This document shows positions 27,436 to 38,175 of a DNA stretch of 64,000 nt, in pieces (position 1 is the first letter of the stretch; every line of letters starts with the position of its first letter). The translations under genes and the position numbers were made by a program. This stretch comes from Pseudidiomarina indica. GTDB taxonomy: Bacteria > Pseudomonadota > Gammaproteobacteria > Enterobacterales > Alteromonadaceae. The DNA lies in the NCBI RefSeq assembly GCF_900104245.1, contig NZ_FMXN01000002.1, positions 62,001-126,000 of the forward strand, given 5' to 3'. The notes below the pieces were generated by a model, which saw only the letters and a list, made by a program, of their open reading frames with translations, searched no databases and was not told where the DNA came from.

Positions 27436-29712
27436 CTAGTTATCCGCATCAAACCATGGCCGACCCCGCCCTGCCCAAGGCTGTTCCACGGTCCATCCTT
27501 GGGCTTCAAAACGCACCGTAATTTGCCCACCCAAGGCCGTATCAAGTAAGGGAATTTGCAGCTGTCGCAAGCGCTCTTTCACCGGTTCGGCCACCATGCC
27601 ATACGCATTGTTGCGCCCTCGGCTGGCCAGCGCCAATTGCGGCTGCACCGCACGTAAAAATATTTCTTCACTGGAGCTATTACTGCCATGGTGAGCCAAT
27701 ACCAAGATATCGCTGGCGACCGGCGCGACATACGCCAATAACTGACGTTCGGCCCGATACGTGATGTCGCCTGGCACCAACACTGAGGCGTCCCCAATTT
27801 GTAGCCGAATCACGCAGGATTCATCGTTGTGCCGGTTCTCCGTCACGCGGCGTGGGTGCAACACCTGCCAACTCACCCGCCGCCATTGGCCTGTTTGCCC
27901 TGCGGTACACGGCAAGCCAGTGCCGCTGCCAAACCACCGCAGGTGCGGGTAGCGAGCGGCCAATAGCGTATAGCCCCCGAGGTGATCGTTGTCACGATGA
28001 CTCACAAAGGCGATCTTTGGTGTTAGCCGATGCTGTTCTAGAAAAGGAATAATGGCGCGTTCGGCCATGGAGCCACCCAACGCCCAGTTGGCGCCGGTAT
28101 CGATTAATAGAGCCTCTTGGCCCTGCTGAATCACGATCGCACTGCCCTGTTCCACATCCAACACGTGCAACTTAACGCTAGCATCGCGCTGTTGCAGCTC
28201 CACACTCACCAGTTGCAGTAACACAAAGCCAATGCTCGTCGCCACCTTATATCGCCACCGCCACGGCCATAACCAACTCAGTAGCAGTAGGCTTAGTCCA
28301 ACGCCAGCACCGCTCACATGGGTTGGCAACCATTGCCAAGGGGCATGGGCCAATGTTGTTAACAACGGAGTGAGCAGCGTTAGTGGTAGCTCGGCCCAGT
28401 GCAATAACACCGCTGCTAAAGGTTCTGCCGTGACTATCAGTGCCAACGTTCCTAATAGCGCCAGCGGCAGCACCCAAAAAGAAACCAGTGGAATCACCAC
28501 TAAATTAACCAGCGGGGCCAACACCGGCACACCGCCAAACCACAAGGCGGTTAATGGCCATAACGCGAGCGTCAACACCCATTCCAAGCGCCATAATGAA
28601 CGCAGCCACGCCCACTTCCCCCGAATCACCGGCCAGCGCCAATGCATCATTAAAATTGTCGCAACCGCCCCCACCGACAGCCAGAATCCCGCCTGCAAGG
28701 GAGCCATCGGTTCCACCAACACCACCACCGCCACCGCGCGCAACAGCACCCGCGAGGGCGGCGTATGAACCGCATAATACTTGTGCACCAACAGCACCGA
28801 AAACATGGCAAAGGCACGCACGGTCGCGGTGGCGAAACCAGCCAATGACGCGTAATAAAACGTTGCGACTAACGCAATCAAGGTGGCCCAATACCAGCTA
28901 TTCATGGTTTCCCGGCGGCTGCGATGAGATGCCCGCTGCCGCACCAACCGTTGCCCCAACCAAATCACGCCGGCCGCAACTAAACTTAAATGGAGCCCAG
29001 AAATAGCAATCAGATGAGCCAATCCCGTGCGCTGATAGATCATCCACTGCTCGCGAGAGATCTGTTGTCGTTCCCCCAGCGTGAGCGCCTGCAAAATGCC
29101 ACCATGTGGAGATTCTTGAAGTAGCTGCGCCATGCGATCAAACAGCCGTTGGCGATACGTGGGTTGCCCCGCTAACCATTGCCCGCTACGAATGGTTCCC
29201 AGTGCCTGAATTCCTTGTCCGATCAAGTAACGATGGTATAAGAAGCCGCCATCGTTGCGCACCCCTTGTGGGGCTCTTAAGCGCGCTTCAAACAGCCAAC
29301 GGGTGCCTGCGGCAGGAGGTGAGAGTGCTGGCGGTGGTTGGTACCAATTTAACCGCACACGTGGCGCAGGACGTTGTGGCTCCCCGCGTACCGCGACAAG
29401 CTTGCCTTCAATGCGCCAAAAATGCTGCTCCACTTGGGTGATCGATTGCACGGCCACTTCAATGGGTAGCGTGACGCCATATCGTTCGGGAGGCAATTGC
29501 GCCAGCTGGTGGAAATAACTATTGCCACTTCCCCACACGATGCCGCACAATACACCCACAATAAGCGCCCGATTCAGGTATAATGGCGCCAAATTGCTAG
29601 CAATAATTCCCGTGATACCGAGCACCAAGCTCCACTGCAAGAGTAGGATGGGCTGGCTCATAAAGAATGTAAGAGCATAGCCTGTTAGCGCTGCGCTCAA
29701 CCACCGATCCAT
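27436..29712 (-). CDS. comEC: DNA internalisation competence protein ComEC/Rec2
   Basis: A 758-residue polytopic membrane channel for uptake of single-stranded DNA. Domains in order: an N-terminal DUF4131/OB-like periplasmic region, the Competence helices with the hallmark HLIAISGLHLSL (about residues 230-241), and a C-terminal metallo-beta-lactamase-like domain with SHRDNDHLGGY, VPGDI and LAHHGSNSS. The metal ligands are present, so the nuclease-like domain appears intact. It heads the comEC-msbA-lpxK order typical of the group. Presence implies potential natural transformation, but pilus genes are not in this window. Confidence 0.94.
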   Translation of the reverse strand: MDRWLSAALTGYALTFFMSQPILLLQWSLVLGITGIIASNLAPLYLNRALIVGVLCGIVWGSGNSYFHQLAQLPPERYGVTLPIEVAVQSITQVEQHFWRIEGKLVAVRGEPQRPAPRVRLNWYQPPPALSPPAAGTRWLFEARLRAPQGVRNDGGFLYHRYLIGQGIQALGTIRSGQWLAGQPTYRQRLFDRMAQLLQESPHGGILQALTLGERQQISREQWMIYQRTGLAHLIAISGLHLSLVAAGVIWLGQRLVRQRASHRSRRETMNSWYWATLIALVATFYYASLAGFATATVRAFAMFSVLLVHKYYAVHTPPSRVLLRAVAVVVLVEPMAPLQAGFWLSVGAVATILMMHWRWPVIRGKWAWLRSLWRLEWVLTLALWPLTALWFGGVPVLAPLVNLVVIPLVSFWVLPLALLGTLALIVTAEPLAAVLLHWAELPLTLLTPLLTTLAHAPWQWLPTHVSGAGVGLSLLLLSWLWPWRWRYKVATSIGFVLLQLVSVELQQRDASVKLHVLDVEQGSAIVIQQGQEALLIDTGANWALGGSMAERAIIPFLEQHRLTPKIAFVSHRDNDHLGGYTLLAARYPHLRWFGSGTGLPCTAGQTGQWRRVSWQVLHPRRVTENRHNDESCVIRLQIGDASVLVPGDITYRAERQLLAYVAPVASDILVLAHHGSNSSSEEIFLRAVQPQLALASRGRNNAYGMVAEPVKERLRQLQIPLLDTALGGQITVRFEAQGWTVEQPWAGRGRPWFDADN

Positions 29713-29760
29713 GGACGTTGTACCTGTTTAATTGATTCAATTCGAAACGACGGATTAAAG

Positions 29761-30321
29761 ATGCCACGTAAGTTCATTCAACGCATCATGCCCAAGCATG
29801 AAACGATTAAAAACAGCAAAAGCTTAAAGATTTTTGGTTCGTTATTGCACGATGCAAACCTTTGGCATCTCAATCGTCGCTCAGCGGCAGGTGCTTTTGC
29901 AGTCGGTCTGTTTTGTGCCTTTATTCCAGTGCCGTTTCAAATGGCATTAGCAGCGGCAGCAGCCATTCCCTTTCGCGTCAACTTACCCTTATCCGTGGCC
30001 ATGGTTTGGGTGACGAACCCAATCACCATGCCGGTTATTTTTTACCTCTGCTACGTGTTAGGCACCTGGATTCTGGGGCAGCCCGAGCAAACATTTACCT
30101 TTGAATTATCATGGCAATGGCTCGGCCAAAGTATCACCACCATTGGGCCGGCGTTCTTGTTAGGCTGTTTTATTATGGCGGTGGTCAGCAGTATTGTGGG
30201 GTATTTTGTGATTAGTTTACTGTGGCGTCAGGCGGTGGTGAATGCTTGGCGGGAACGCACGCGCCGCATGCTGGAAAAAGCCAAGCAGCGCGCCAAACAC
30301 GGATCAGACGCTAATCATTAA
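29761..30321 (+). CDS. DUF2062 family membrane protein
   Basis: A 186-residue inner-membrane protein of the DUF2062 family. The family core is visible: NRRSAAGAFAVGLFCAFIPVPFQM (about 38-61), LPLSVAMVWVTNPITMPVIFYLCY (about 74-99) and a second pair of hydrophobic helices, with a basic tail. The biochemical role is not known. It is divergent from comEC, with only 48 bases between the starts, and its last 11 bases overlap the convergent lolE. Confidence 0.87.
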   Translation: MPRKFIQRIMPKHETIKNSKSLKIFGSLLHDANLWHLNRRSAAGAFAVGLFCAFIPVPFQMALAAAAAIPFRVNLPLSVAMVWVTNPITMPVIFYLCYVLGTWILGQPEQTFTFELSWQWLGQSITTIGPAFLLGCFIMAVVSSIVGYFVISLLWRQAVVNAWRERTRRMLEKAKQRAKHGSDANH

Positions 30322-31540
30322 TTGCGTTAATTACGTCGATTTTCCCTGCTCGCCAAGCCGGGTATAAGGTCGCCAGCAAGCTCAGCACTAATGCTACCGC
30401 GGCGACCGTCACCACATCACGCCATTGCAGTGCGACAGGAATTTGGTCAATAAAGTACACATCACTATTTAGCAATGGCTCGCCGCTGAACCATTGCAGC
30501 AAGCCCATCACATCAGGCAGCGCCCAGGTAAGCAGCACGCCACTCAGGCAACCAATACCAATGCCGATCAGGCCATTTTGCAGCCCTTGCAGCATGAACA
30601 CCCGCATTAAATAGCGAGACCGCAGGCCCATGGTGCGTAAAATACCGATCTGACGTTGTTTTTCTTGCACCGTCATCACCAGCGTCGAAATAATATTGAA
30701 GCACGCCACCGCCAGCACGAGCACCAACACCAGATACATCACCAAGCGCACCAACTGAATGTCCTGATACAAATGGCCTTGCGAACGCATCCAATGGTCC
30801 AAGTACACATAATCAGTCAGCTGCTGCCCGACTTCAGCCGCCACGCGTTGCGCCGCCATAATGTCATTCAAACTCACTTCGATGGCAGTCACGCCGGAAT
30901 CAATGCCGACCATTTGCTGAGCCGTGGCGAGCGACACATAAGCAAACTGATGATCCACCTGGCCACCAAACTCAAAGGTCCCGGCTAGCTGCAAGCGAAT
31001 CCGTTGCGGCTCACGAAAATCAGCGTTTTTCGCCACCAACACCACAAAGTGTTGCCCCACTTCCACCTGCAATTGGGTGGCGAGTTTACTGCCCAACACC
31101 ACTTGCAAGGGCTCACCTTGCAGTTGCTGCCAGGTCGTTTCCGGCATGTACTCTTGAATGGCTTGGGGCTGGTCCAAATCAATGCCGTGTACTTGAATGC
31201 CAGTAAATTGAGTGCCCTGCTGAATCATCGCTTGAGTTCGAATCACAGGTTTTGCGCTGACCACATTCGGGTGCGCTAAACTGCGCTCAATGATCTCATC
31301 CGGATCACGTAATTGCTGCGTTACTGCACTAAACTCTACGTGTGGGACCAAGCTTAAAAAGCGTTCAGCCAACACTTTCTCAAAGCCGTTCATCACGCTT
31401 AATCCTGCAATAAACACCATGCAGCCTAAGGCGATTCCCACCGTCGATGACGCAGAAATAAACGAAATAAAATGATGACGCTGCCGCCCTTTGCGAAATC
31501 GGTGCGCTAACTGCCACAGCAGCGACCAAGGTGCGGTCAT
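30311..31540 (-). CDS. lolE: Lipoprotein-releasing ABC transporter permease (LolE)
   Basis: A 409-residue inner-membrane subunit of LolCDE, which extracts outer-membrane lipoproteins and hands them to LolA. It has one N-terminal helix followed by the conserved [21 protein letters not shown], a large periplasmic MacB-like domain, and three C-terminal FtsX helices ([23 protein letters not shown] marks the coupling region). Its ATG overlaps the lolD stop (ATGA). LolC and LolE are paralogues; I call this one LolE by position as last gene, which is convention rather than proof. Confidence 0.93.
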   Translation of the reverse strand: MTAPWSLLWQLAHRFRKGRQRHHFISFISASSTVGIALGCMVFIAGLSVMNGFEKVLAERFLSLVPHVEFSAVTQQLRDPDEIIERSLAHPNVVSAKPVIRTQAMIQQGTQFTGIQVHGIDLDQPQAIQEYMPETTWQQLQGEPLQVVLGSKLATQLQVEVGQHFVVLVAKNADFREPQRIRLQLAGTFEFGGQVDHQFAYVSLATAQQMVGIDSGVTAIEVSLNDIMAAQRVAAEVGQQLTDYVYLDHWMRSQGHLYQDIQLVRLVMYLVLVLVLAVACFNIISTLVMTVQEKQRQIGILRTMGLRSRYLMRVFMLQGLQNGLIGIGIGCLSGVLLTWALPDVMGLLQWFSGEPLLNSDVYFIDQIPVALQWRDVVTVAAVALVLSLLATLYPAWRAGKIDVINAIND

Positions 31541-32220
31541 AACACCGGCTCCCGTGGCTGCAGTTGGCCATGGTGCAAGGTCAAGGTGCGTGGCAATTTG
31601 GCAGCCAAGGCCTGATCATGGGTGACAATCACAAAGGCCGTTTCCAATTCCTGATTGAGCTCCACTAACAAATCAACCACTTGTTCGGCCGTGGTGTCAT
31701 CTAAGTTTCCGGTGGGTTCATCGGCCAACACCAGTCGCGGCTGATTCGCCAACGCACGCGCAATCGCCACCCGTTGCCGTTCGCCGCCCGATAATTCCGC
31801 AGGGCGATGGTGCTGACGCTGGCTTAAGCCAACCCGTTCCAACAACTGTTGCGCCCGTGCTTGTGCTGCGGGCACCGCCTTACCAGCAATCAGCAAGGGC
31901 ATGGCGACGTTTTCTAACGCCGTAAATTCCGGCAGTAAGTGGTGAAACTGATAAATAAATCCTAATTCTTGATTACGCCAATCCGCCAATTGATTCGCAT
32001 GCCATTGGTGAATCGCACGCCCTTGGTAAATGATCTCGCCTGAAGTTGGCCGATCCAAACCGCCCATGCAATGCAATAAGGTACTTTTTCCCGAGCCTGA
32101 GCTGCCCACAATGGCCAGCATTTCCCCGGCCGCAATCTGCAAATCAATATCCTTGAGCACATCCAGATACTGATCGCCATCTTGGTAGCGACGTGACACG
32201 CGGCGACATTCCATTAACAT
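31537..32220 (-). CDS. lolD: Lipoprotein-releasing ABC transporter ATPase
   Basis: A 227-residue ATPase driving LolCDE. It shows Walker [10 protein letters not shown], the Q-loop [25 protein letters not shown], the LolD-type signature [19 protein letters not shown], Walker [13 protein letters not shown] and the H-loop VTHD. The ATG at 32220 has AAGGAA nine bases upstream; another ATG two codons later cannot be excluded. It overlaps lolE and follows lolC by 29 bases. Confidence 0.95.
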   Translation of the reverse strand: MLMECRRVSRRYQDGDQYLDVLKDIDLQIAAGEMLAIVGSSGSGKSTLLHCMGGLDRPTSGEIIYQGRAIHQWHANQLADWRNQELGFIYQFHHLLPEFTALENVAMPLLIAGKAVPAAQARAQQLLERVGLSQRQHHRPAELSGGERQRVAIARALANQPRLVLADEPTGNLDDTTAEQVVDLLVELNQELETAFVIVTHDQALAAKLPRTLTLHHGQLQPREPVL

Positions 32221-32249
32221 GACTTCGATTCCTTACCGTTATTCAGCGG

Positions 32250-33491
32250 TTATTCGTAACGTAACATTTGTGCTGGCAGCACGCGGCTTGCGCGCCACGC
32301 TGGATATAGGGTTGCCAACAGGGTCAGTAACAACGCCAGCCCCACCACCAGCGCAATTTGCCCCGGCTGCATCAGCACGGGCAAACCATTCTGCCCCGCA
32401 AAGCTTAAATTAATTTGCAGCAGCCCCATCAACTCATTCAGGTAACGGGCGCCTAATACGCCTAACACCAGCCCACCTAAACTGCCAATCACGCCACAAG
32501 TCACGCCCTGCACCAAAAACATTTCGTATAACTGGCGTGGTCGCAGCCCCATGGTTTGTAAAATCGCAATGTCAGCCTCTTTATCTTGAATGACCATCAT
32601 CAACGCCGACACCACATTAAACACCGCCACCGCAATAATCAGACTCAACAATAGCCCGACCATGCGCTTTTCCATGCTAACGGCATCGAACAGCTCGCCG
32701 TAGCGCTCACGCCACGTTACCGTACGGTACTCATCCCCCAACAGCTGTTGCACTTGCGCTTCTGCCGTTAACGCGGCAAATGGGTCAGCAAAATAAAAGC
32801 GCAGTTCTGACACATGGTCCGCGGGCAGCCGCAGCAAGCGCGCGGCATCGGTGCCATGCATCACCAACAAATGGTTATCAGCTTCGGACTGCATGGCAAC
32901 AATGCCCACCACGGTAAATTGCCGTTGGGCGGGCATTAACCCAAGTGGGGTAAACACCCCGCCTCCAGCCGCAATAATTCGCAGCGAATCACCGGGCCAC
33001 ACATTTAATTGCTGCGCCAGCGCCTGCCCTAATACCACGTGATAACTGCCTGCCTGTAGCGCCCCAATATCACCATACAATAGATTCTCGGTCAGGGGCG
33101 CCCACTGCACCTCAGCAGCGGCAGCTTCGGGAAATAGCCCTTGGATCATCACCGGCCGCAGCGTGCCTTGGCTTTGCACCACGCCGGCACTGCTCACTTG
33201 CGGCACAATCCCCACGCTTGGTACCTTGGCCGCTAACTGCGTCGCCAACGGCTGCCAATCCGCCAAGGTATTTTGCGCCGCCGAGGTCACCGTTAATTGT
33301 GGCACTACGCCCAAAATACGTTGTTTTAATTGGTGTTCGAAACCATTCATCACCGAACTGACAATAATTAAGGCTGCAACGCCAATCAAAATGCCCACGA
33401 GTGCAATGCGATTGATAAACCGCGTAAAGCGATTCCCGTAGCGCGCGCGGCTATATCGTAAGCCTAAAAAAAGTGTGGCCGGTTTAAACAT
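32250..33491 (-). CDS. lolC: Lipoprotein-releasing ABC transporter permease (LolC)
   Basis: A 413-residue paralogue of LolE and first gene of lolCDE. The N-terminus MFKPATLFLGLRYSRARYGNRF fits the family. It is followed by one helix, SSVMNGFEHQLKQRILGVVPQL, a periplasmic domain and three helices with DIAILQTMGLRPRQLYEMFLVQG. I chose the ATG at 33491 behind AGGGA; a start at 33548 would add 19 residues and remove most of the spacing to mfd. It is divergent from mfd, sharing a 116-base control region. Confidence 0.94.
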   Translation of the reverse strand: MFKPATLFLGLRYSRARYGNRFTRFINRIALVGILIGVAALIIVSSVMNGFEHQLKQRILGVVPQLTVTSAAQNTLADWQPLATQLAAKVPSVGIVPQVSSAGVVQSQGTLRPVMIQGLFPEAAAAEVQWAPLTENLLYGDIGALQAGSYHVVLGQALAQQLNVWPGDSLRIIAAGGGVFTPLGLMPAQRQFTVVGIVAMQSEADNHLLVMHGTDAARLLRLPADHVSELRFYFADPFAALTAEAQVQQLLGDEYRTVTWRERYGELFDAVSMEKRMVGLLLSLIIAVAVFNVVSALMMVIQDKEADIAILQTMGLRPRQLYEMFLVQGVTCGVIGSLGGLVLGVLGARYLNELMGLLQINLSFAGQNGLPVLMQPGQIALVVGLALLLTLLATLYPAWRASRVLPAQMLRYE

Positions 33492-33550
33492 GTGAATCCC
33501 TAAAATAAGATGCGTTGCAAGCATAATGAAAACTGAACACTGATCCAAGC

Positions 33551-33570
33551 TGCAACTTCAGTTATACTCC
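33551..33570 (+). promoter_or_regulatory. Promoter-region motif upstream of mfd, shared with the folK-like gene
   Basis: TGCAACTTCAGTTATACTCC contains a good -10 (TATACT, 33563-33568) placed for a start near 33575, about 33 bases before the mfd ATG. No convincing -35 lies 16-18 bases upstream. The same 20 bases recur with one change at 48466-48485, again in a divergent gap just upstream of a plus-strand gene. Confidence 0.5.
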
Positions 33571-33607
33571 CCCATTATTTTTTGCAGCAGTAGAGATTTT
33601 GTAACTC

Positions 33608-36600
33608 ATGACCCTTGCGTCTCCTTTTGCACCGCCCCTTCCAAAGTCGGCACAGCAGGATATTACTTGGCAACAACTGGTCGGCAGCAGCATTGCGTTG
33701 GCACTTGCACAGGCCATTGACCAGCATGATGGCCCGGTGGTGATTGTCGCGCCGGATACGCCCACTGCCTTGCGCTTGGAGCATGAAGTGCAATATTTTG
33801 CACAGCCGCAGCAGCACCCGATCATGATGTTCCCAGACTGGGAAACCTTGCCCTACGATAGTTTTTCGCCGCATCATGACATTATTTCAGAGCGGCTACG
33901 GGTATTAACACGCCTGCCTGATTTAACCAAAGGTGGGGTGATTGTTTCCCTTAGCACCCTGCTGCACCGGTTAGCACCGACGGATTATATTGCCGGGCAA
34001 AGCATTCAAATCCAACCGGGACAAACCGTCGATATTCATCGCCTGCGGCAGCGCTTAGAGCGCGCGGGCTATCGCCATGTAGCGCAAGTGATGGAACATG
34101 GTGAGTTTTGCGTGCGCGGCTCGCTGTTGGACCTCTACCCTATGGGCAGTGAGCAGCCTTATCGCATTGATTTTTTCGATGACGAAATCGACTCTATCCG
34201 CGTGTTTGATGCCGACACCCAACTTTCCGCGGGCGTGGTGGATGCCATTGACTTACTACCGGCCCATGAATTCCCCACCGACCCAACCGCCATCGAACGG
34301 TTTCGGGTGAATTATCGCGAGCAATTCGATGCGTCCAACGATCGTGAATCGATCTACATGCAAGTGTCCAATCAGCAGTTCCCCGGGGGCATTGAGTACT
34401 ATTTACCCCTGTTTTTTGAGCAAACAGCCAGCTTGTTTGACTATCTGCCTGACAACACCTTGCTGATCACCTTGGGCGACTTACAAACCCATTTGGATCA
34501 TTTGTGGCATGACATTCATCAACGCTACGAGCAGCGCCGCTATGACGTACAACGTCCCATTTTAACGCCGCAGCAACTGTATTTAAGCGTGGACCAAGTG
34601 CATGCCGGGTTCAAAGCCTTGCCACGCATTCGTGCGCTGGTTCCAGCCGATAAACCGCAACCGGGAGCCACCCCTTTTGGCACCGCTGCGGTGGGTGAAA
34701 TTGCAGTCAATCATCAGCTGAAAAACCCGCTCGAAAAACTGGCAGAACGGTTAACCCGCGACGATTACCAGCGTATTATTTTTATGGTGGAGTCGGCCGG
34801 TCGGCGCGAATCACTGCGTGAGTTATTGAGCCCTCTGCAATTGGGCCTTACCCCGGTCGAACACTTCCAAGACGCGCGCACCCAAAACCTTGACGTGGCC
34901 ATCGCCATTGGCCCCATTGGCAATTCGTTTTTACTGACCGACGAGCAACTGTTGGTGATCACCGAAACCGAATTATTGGGCCAACGTATTGTGCAGCGCC
35001 GGCGCCGTGATCAAAAAGCCACGGTGAATGCCGAGAACATGGTGCGCAACCTGGCCGAACTGCGAATTGGCCAACCCGTGGTGCATTTAGAACATGGGGT
35101 GGGACGCTACCAAGGGTTGCAAACCCTGCCCGCAGGCGGCATCACGACTGAATTCGTGACCATTGAATATGCCAATAACAGCAAGCTTTATGTGCCCGTG
35201 GCCTCTTTGCACTTGCTTAGTCGCTACAGCGGCGGCGAAGAAGCCAGCGCTCCGTTACACAAATTAGGCAGCGATCAGTGGGAAAAAGCCAAACGCAAAG
35301 CCGCTGAAAAAATCCGTGATGTGGCCGCCGAGTTGCTAGAAATTTATGCCCGTCGTGAAGCCAAGCCGGGCCATCCGTTCAAATTGGATGAAACCGATTA
35401 TCAGCGATTCGCCAATAGCTTCCCGTTTGAAGAGACCGAAGACCAAGCGGTGGCCATTATGGCCGTGCTCAACGACATGCAAAGTGACCGTGCCATGGAC
35501 CGCTTGGTGTGTGGGGATGTGGGCTTTGGTAAAACCGAGGTCGCCATGCGTGCCGCCTTTGTTGCGGTCAATGACAACAAACAAGTGGCTGTGCTGGTTC
35601 CCACCACCCTGTTGGCACAGCAGCACTATGATAACTTTAAAGACCGCTTTGCCGACTGGCCGATTCGGGTAGAAGTATTGTCGCGGTTTAAAACCGCCAA
35701 ACAAACCCAACAAGTGTTAGCTGATTTAGCCGAAGGCAAAATTGATTTAGTGATTGGCACCCACAAGCTGTTAAGCCCCGATGTGCAGTTCCATGATTTA
35801 GGCTTACTGATTGTGGACGAAGAACACCGCTTTGGGGTGCGCCAAAAAGAAGCCATCAAACGTCTGCGGGCCGATGTGGATATTTTAACGCTCACCGCCA
35901 CGCCAATTCCGCGTACCTTGAATATGGCCATGCATGGTGTCCGCGATCTCTCCATTATCGCCACTCCACCGGCCAAGCGCTTAGCAGTGAAAACCTTTGT
36001 TCGTGAATATGACGAGCTCACCGTACGAGAAGCCGTGCTGCGTGAAATTCTGCGGGGCGGGCAAGTGTATTTCTTACACAACAACGTCGAAACCATTGAA
36101 AAAACTGCCGACGAGCTCGCAGCTCTGGTTCCTGAAGCTCGCATTACTGTGGCCCATGGCCAAATGCGTGAGCGTGAACTGGAACGCATTATGTCGGATT
36201 TTTACCATCAACGCTTTAACGTGTTGGTGTGTACCACCATTGTTGAAACCGGCATTGATATTCCTACCGCCAATACCATTATTATGGATCGCGCGGACAA
36301 GCTCGGACTGGCACAATTACACCAATTACGGGGGCGAGTCGGTCGTTCTCATCACCAAGCCTATGCCTATTTGCTCACTCCGTCGCCTAAGCGCATGACC
36401 AAAGATGCCTTGAAACGTTTGGATGCCATTTCACAATTAGAAGATTTAGGCGCAGGCTTTATGTTGGCCACCCACGACCTTGAAATCCGTGGCGCAGGCG
36501 AACTCTTAGGCGATGTGCAAAGTGGGCAAATCGAAACCATCGGTTTCACCTTGTATATGGAAATGCTGGAACAGGCGGTGACGGCGTTGCGGGAAGGCAA

Positions 36601-37075
36601 AGAGCCTTCGTTGGATCACCTATTGGCCGAGCAAACCGATGTGGATTTACGAATCCCGGCGTTGTTGCCAGATACGTACATTGCCGACGTCAACACTCGC
36701 TTAAGCTTTTACAAGCGCATTGCCAGCCGTAGCGAGAACGAGACCTTGGATGATATCCAAGTGGAATTGATTGATCGCTTTGGCTTATTGCCAGAACCGG
36801 TCAAAAACCTGATCCGCGTGGCTGAAATCCGCCAGCAGGCGCAACAATTGGGCATTCGTAAAATTGATGGCGGCCCACAAGGCATCACCATCGAATTTGC
36901 TGAAAATAATGCGGTATCGCCGGCCTACTTGATTCAGTTGATTCAGCAAGCCCCGCAAGAGTACCGCATTGATGGCCCCATGCGTTTACGTGTTCTTCGT
37001 AAAATTGACGATACTCAAGAACGTTTGAAACTGGTAGAGTCATTACTGGAAGAATTTGGTCGAGGACAACTATGA
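33608..37075 (+). CDS. mfd: Transcription-repair coupling factor
   Basis: A 1155-residue DNA translocase that removes stalled RNA polymerase and recruits UvrA. In order: UvrB-homology domains (residues 1 to about 340, with ILFPDWETLPYD-type motif written here as MMFPDWETLPYD), the RNA-polymerase-interacting domain with VVHLEHGVGRYQGL (about 495-508), and RecG-like helicase domains. The latter have Walker A GDVGFGKTEVAMRAAF (about 636), DEEHRFGV (about 738), TATPIPRTLNMAMHGVRDLS and QLRGRVGRS. The C-terminal TRCF domain is complete. The stop overlaps the next gene's ATG. Confidence 0.97.
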   Translation: MTLASPFAPPLPKSAQQDITWQQLVGSSIALALAQAIDQHDGPVVIVAPDTPTALRLEHEVQYFAQPQQHPIMMFPDWETLPYDSFSPHHDIISERLRVLTRLPDLTKGGVIVSLSTLLHRLAPTDYIAGQSIQIQPGQTVDIHRLRQRLERAGYRHVAQVMEHGEFCVRGSLLDLYPMGSEQPYRIDFFDDEIDSIRVFDADTQLSAGVVDAIDLLPAHEFPTDPTAIERFRVNYREQFDASNDRESIYMQVSNQQFPGGIEYYLPLFFEQTASLFDYLPDNTLLITLGDLQTHLDHLWHDIHQRYEQRRYDVQRPILTPQQLYLSVDQVHAGFKALPRIRALVPADKPQPGATPFGTAAVGEIAVNHQLKNPLEKLAERLTRDDYQRIIFMVESAGRRESLRELLSPLQLGLTPVEHFQDARTQNLDVAIAIGPIGNSFLLTDEQLLVITETELLGQRIVQRRRRDQKATVNAENMVRNLAELRIGQPVVHLEHGVGRYQGLQTLPAGGITTEFVTIEYANNSKLYVPVASLHLLSRYSGGEEASAPLHKLGSDQWEKAKRKAAEKIRDVAAELLEIYARREAKPGHPFKLDETDYQRFANSFPFEETEDQAVAIMAVLNDMQSDRAMDRLVCGDVGFGKTEVAMRAAFVAVNDNKQVAVLVPTTLLAQQHYDNFKDRFADWPIRVEVLSRFKTAKQTQQVLADLAEGKIDLVIGTHKLLSPDVQFHDLGLLIVDEEHRFGVRQKEAIKRLRADVDILTLTATPIPRTLNMAMHGVRDLSIIATPPAKRLAVKTFVREYDELTVREAVLREILRGGQVYFLHNNVETIEKTADELAALVPEARITVAHGQMRERELERIMSDFYHQRFNVLVCTTIVETGIDIPTANTIIMDRADKLGLAQLHQLRGRVGRSHHQAYAYLLTPSPKRMTKDALKRLDAISQLEDLGAGFMLATHDLEIRGAGELLGDVQSGQIETIGFTLYMEMLEQAVTALREGKEPSLDHLLAEQTDVDLRIPALLPDTYIADVNTRLSFYKRIASRSENETLDDIQVELIDRFGLLPEPVKNLIRVAEIRQQAQQLGIRKIDGGPQGITIEFAENNAVSPAYLIQLIQQAPQEYRIDGPMRLRVLRKIDDTQERLKLVESLLEEFGRGQL

Positions 37076-38151
37076 TTCGTTGGTTACGAACTGGAGCAAT
37101 GCTTTTCGCTGTGCTGCTAAGCGGACCCTTGGCAGCGCAAGAATCACCCGCTGACTGGCGCTGGTTTGAAGTGGAAGTTATGGTCTTCAAACATCACGCG
37201 AACCGTGAACTGGAGTCATTCCCGTGGCACGCTCCGCGACAGTTCACGCCAGCGGTTGACTTATTAAGCCCGCACTACGTGCCCAACTTTTTTGGTTACC
37301 TCAATGGGCTACCAGTTTGCCCTGAGCCGCAAGAAGGCTCGTTCGCACTGCAAGTCCTTTGCGCCCACGCCCATGAAATCGATCCATTTGCTCCGCCTTG
37401 GTACCAACCCGAGCAAATGCTCAACCGCTATCAAACGGCCCCCACCACCATTGTCGATGGCCGTGGTGGGGACATGCGCACTAGCTTTAGCCCGTTTTTA
37501 ATGCCCCGTGACAATCATGAATTCAACGATTTCCGGCAACAACTCATTCGTCGCCAAGTCGGCACCCCATTGCTTCACCTAAGCTACCGGCTGCCGGTCT
37601 TTAATCGCAACCAAGGGCAGACCATTCGCTTATTCGGCGGGCGCAACTTTGGCCATGAGTTTTTACCCAACGGCTACCCTATTCCGCTAGCAGAAACCGA
37701 AGAACCTACCGCCTACCAAGGCGAAGCACAGTTATTCGCTGAATTGCAGGAGCTGTTCGAACAACTTTCGAACCAGCAGTTACAACTCAGTTACCGTGAC
37801 CATGGCACACCGAACCCCCCGCCCTTTTTAACTGAACAGGAAAGCGAAGCGCTGCAGCAAGCAGTGTGGGAGTTGGACGGCTTATTGCATATCTATTTGG
37901 TCGGGAACTACCTGCATATTGATACCGACCTTGAGTTGCGAGTGCCTCAACAGGTTCGTTTCAATCAACGGGAATTAACCGGGCAAATTGAGCACGCTCT
38001 GCAAACGGATCAGGTCACCTCAGAGTTTCTACGCAGCTACCGGTTAAATCAGCTGCGCCGTGTGATTAGTCATGAAACCCATTATTTTGATCACCCCAAA
38101 CTCGGACTGGTGGTGCAAATTCGGCGTACGGATTTATCAGCACGTCGCTAA
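37072..38151 (+). CDS. CsiV-family periplasmic protein
   Basis: A 359-residue exported protein with a signal peptide ending near AAQES (residues about 1-24) and the family opening WRWFEVEVMVFKHH. Proteins of this type (CsiV, formerly DUF2803) include a Vibrio cholerae peptidoglycan-binding factor that supports PBP1A activity together with LpoA. Assignment rests on the N-terminal signature, the length, and the position right behind mfd. It is coupled to mfd by a four-base overlap. Activity on peptidoglycan is inferred from the family, not visible in this sequence. Confidence 0.72.
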   Translation: MIRWLRTGAMLFAVLLSGPLAAQESPADWRWFEVEVMVFKHHANRELESFPWHAPRQFTPAVDLLSPHYVPNFFGYLNGLPVCPEPQEGSFALQVLCAHAHEIDPFAPPWYQPEQMLNRYQTAPTTIVDGRGGDMRTSFSPFLMPRDNHEFNDFRQQLIRRQVGTPLLHLSYRLPVFNRNQGQTIRLFGGRNFGHEFLPNGYPIPLAETEEPTAYQGEAQLFAELQELFEQLSNQQLQLSYRDHGTPNPPPFLTEQESEALQQAVWELDGLLHIYLVGNYLHIDTDLELRVPQQVRFNQRELTGQIEHALQTDQVTSEFLRSYRLNQLRRVISHETHYFDHPKLGLVVQIRRTDLSARR

Positions 38152-38175
38152 CAGGACCCGACAATTTTTTTCATT

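Noticed and set aside
28232-29006. Long plus-strand open frames opposite comEC
   Set aside because: Low-complexity Pro/Ala/Thr shadows of GC-rich helices on the other strand; no start signals.
35336-36600. Several minus-strand frames of up to 187 codons opposite mfd
   Set aside because: They mirror the conserved helicase domains and have Ser/Arg-rich shadow composition.
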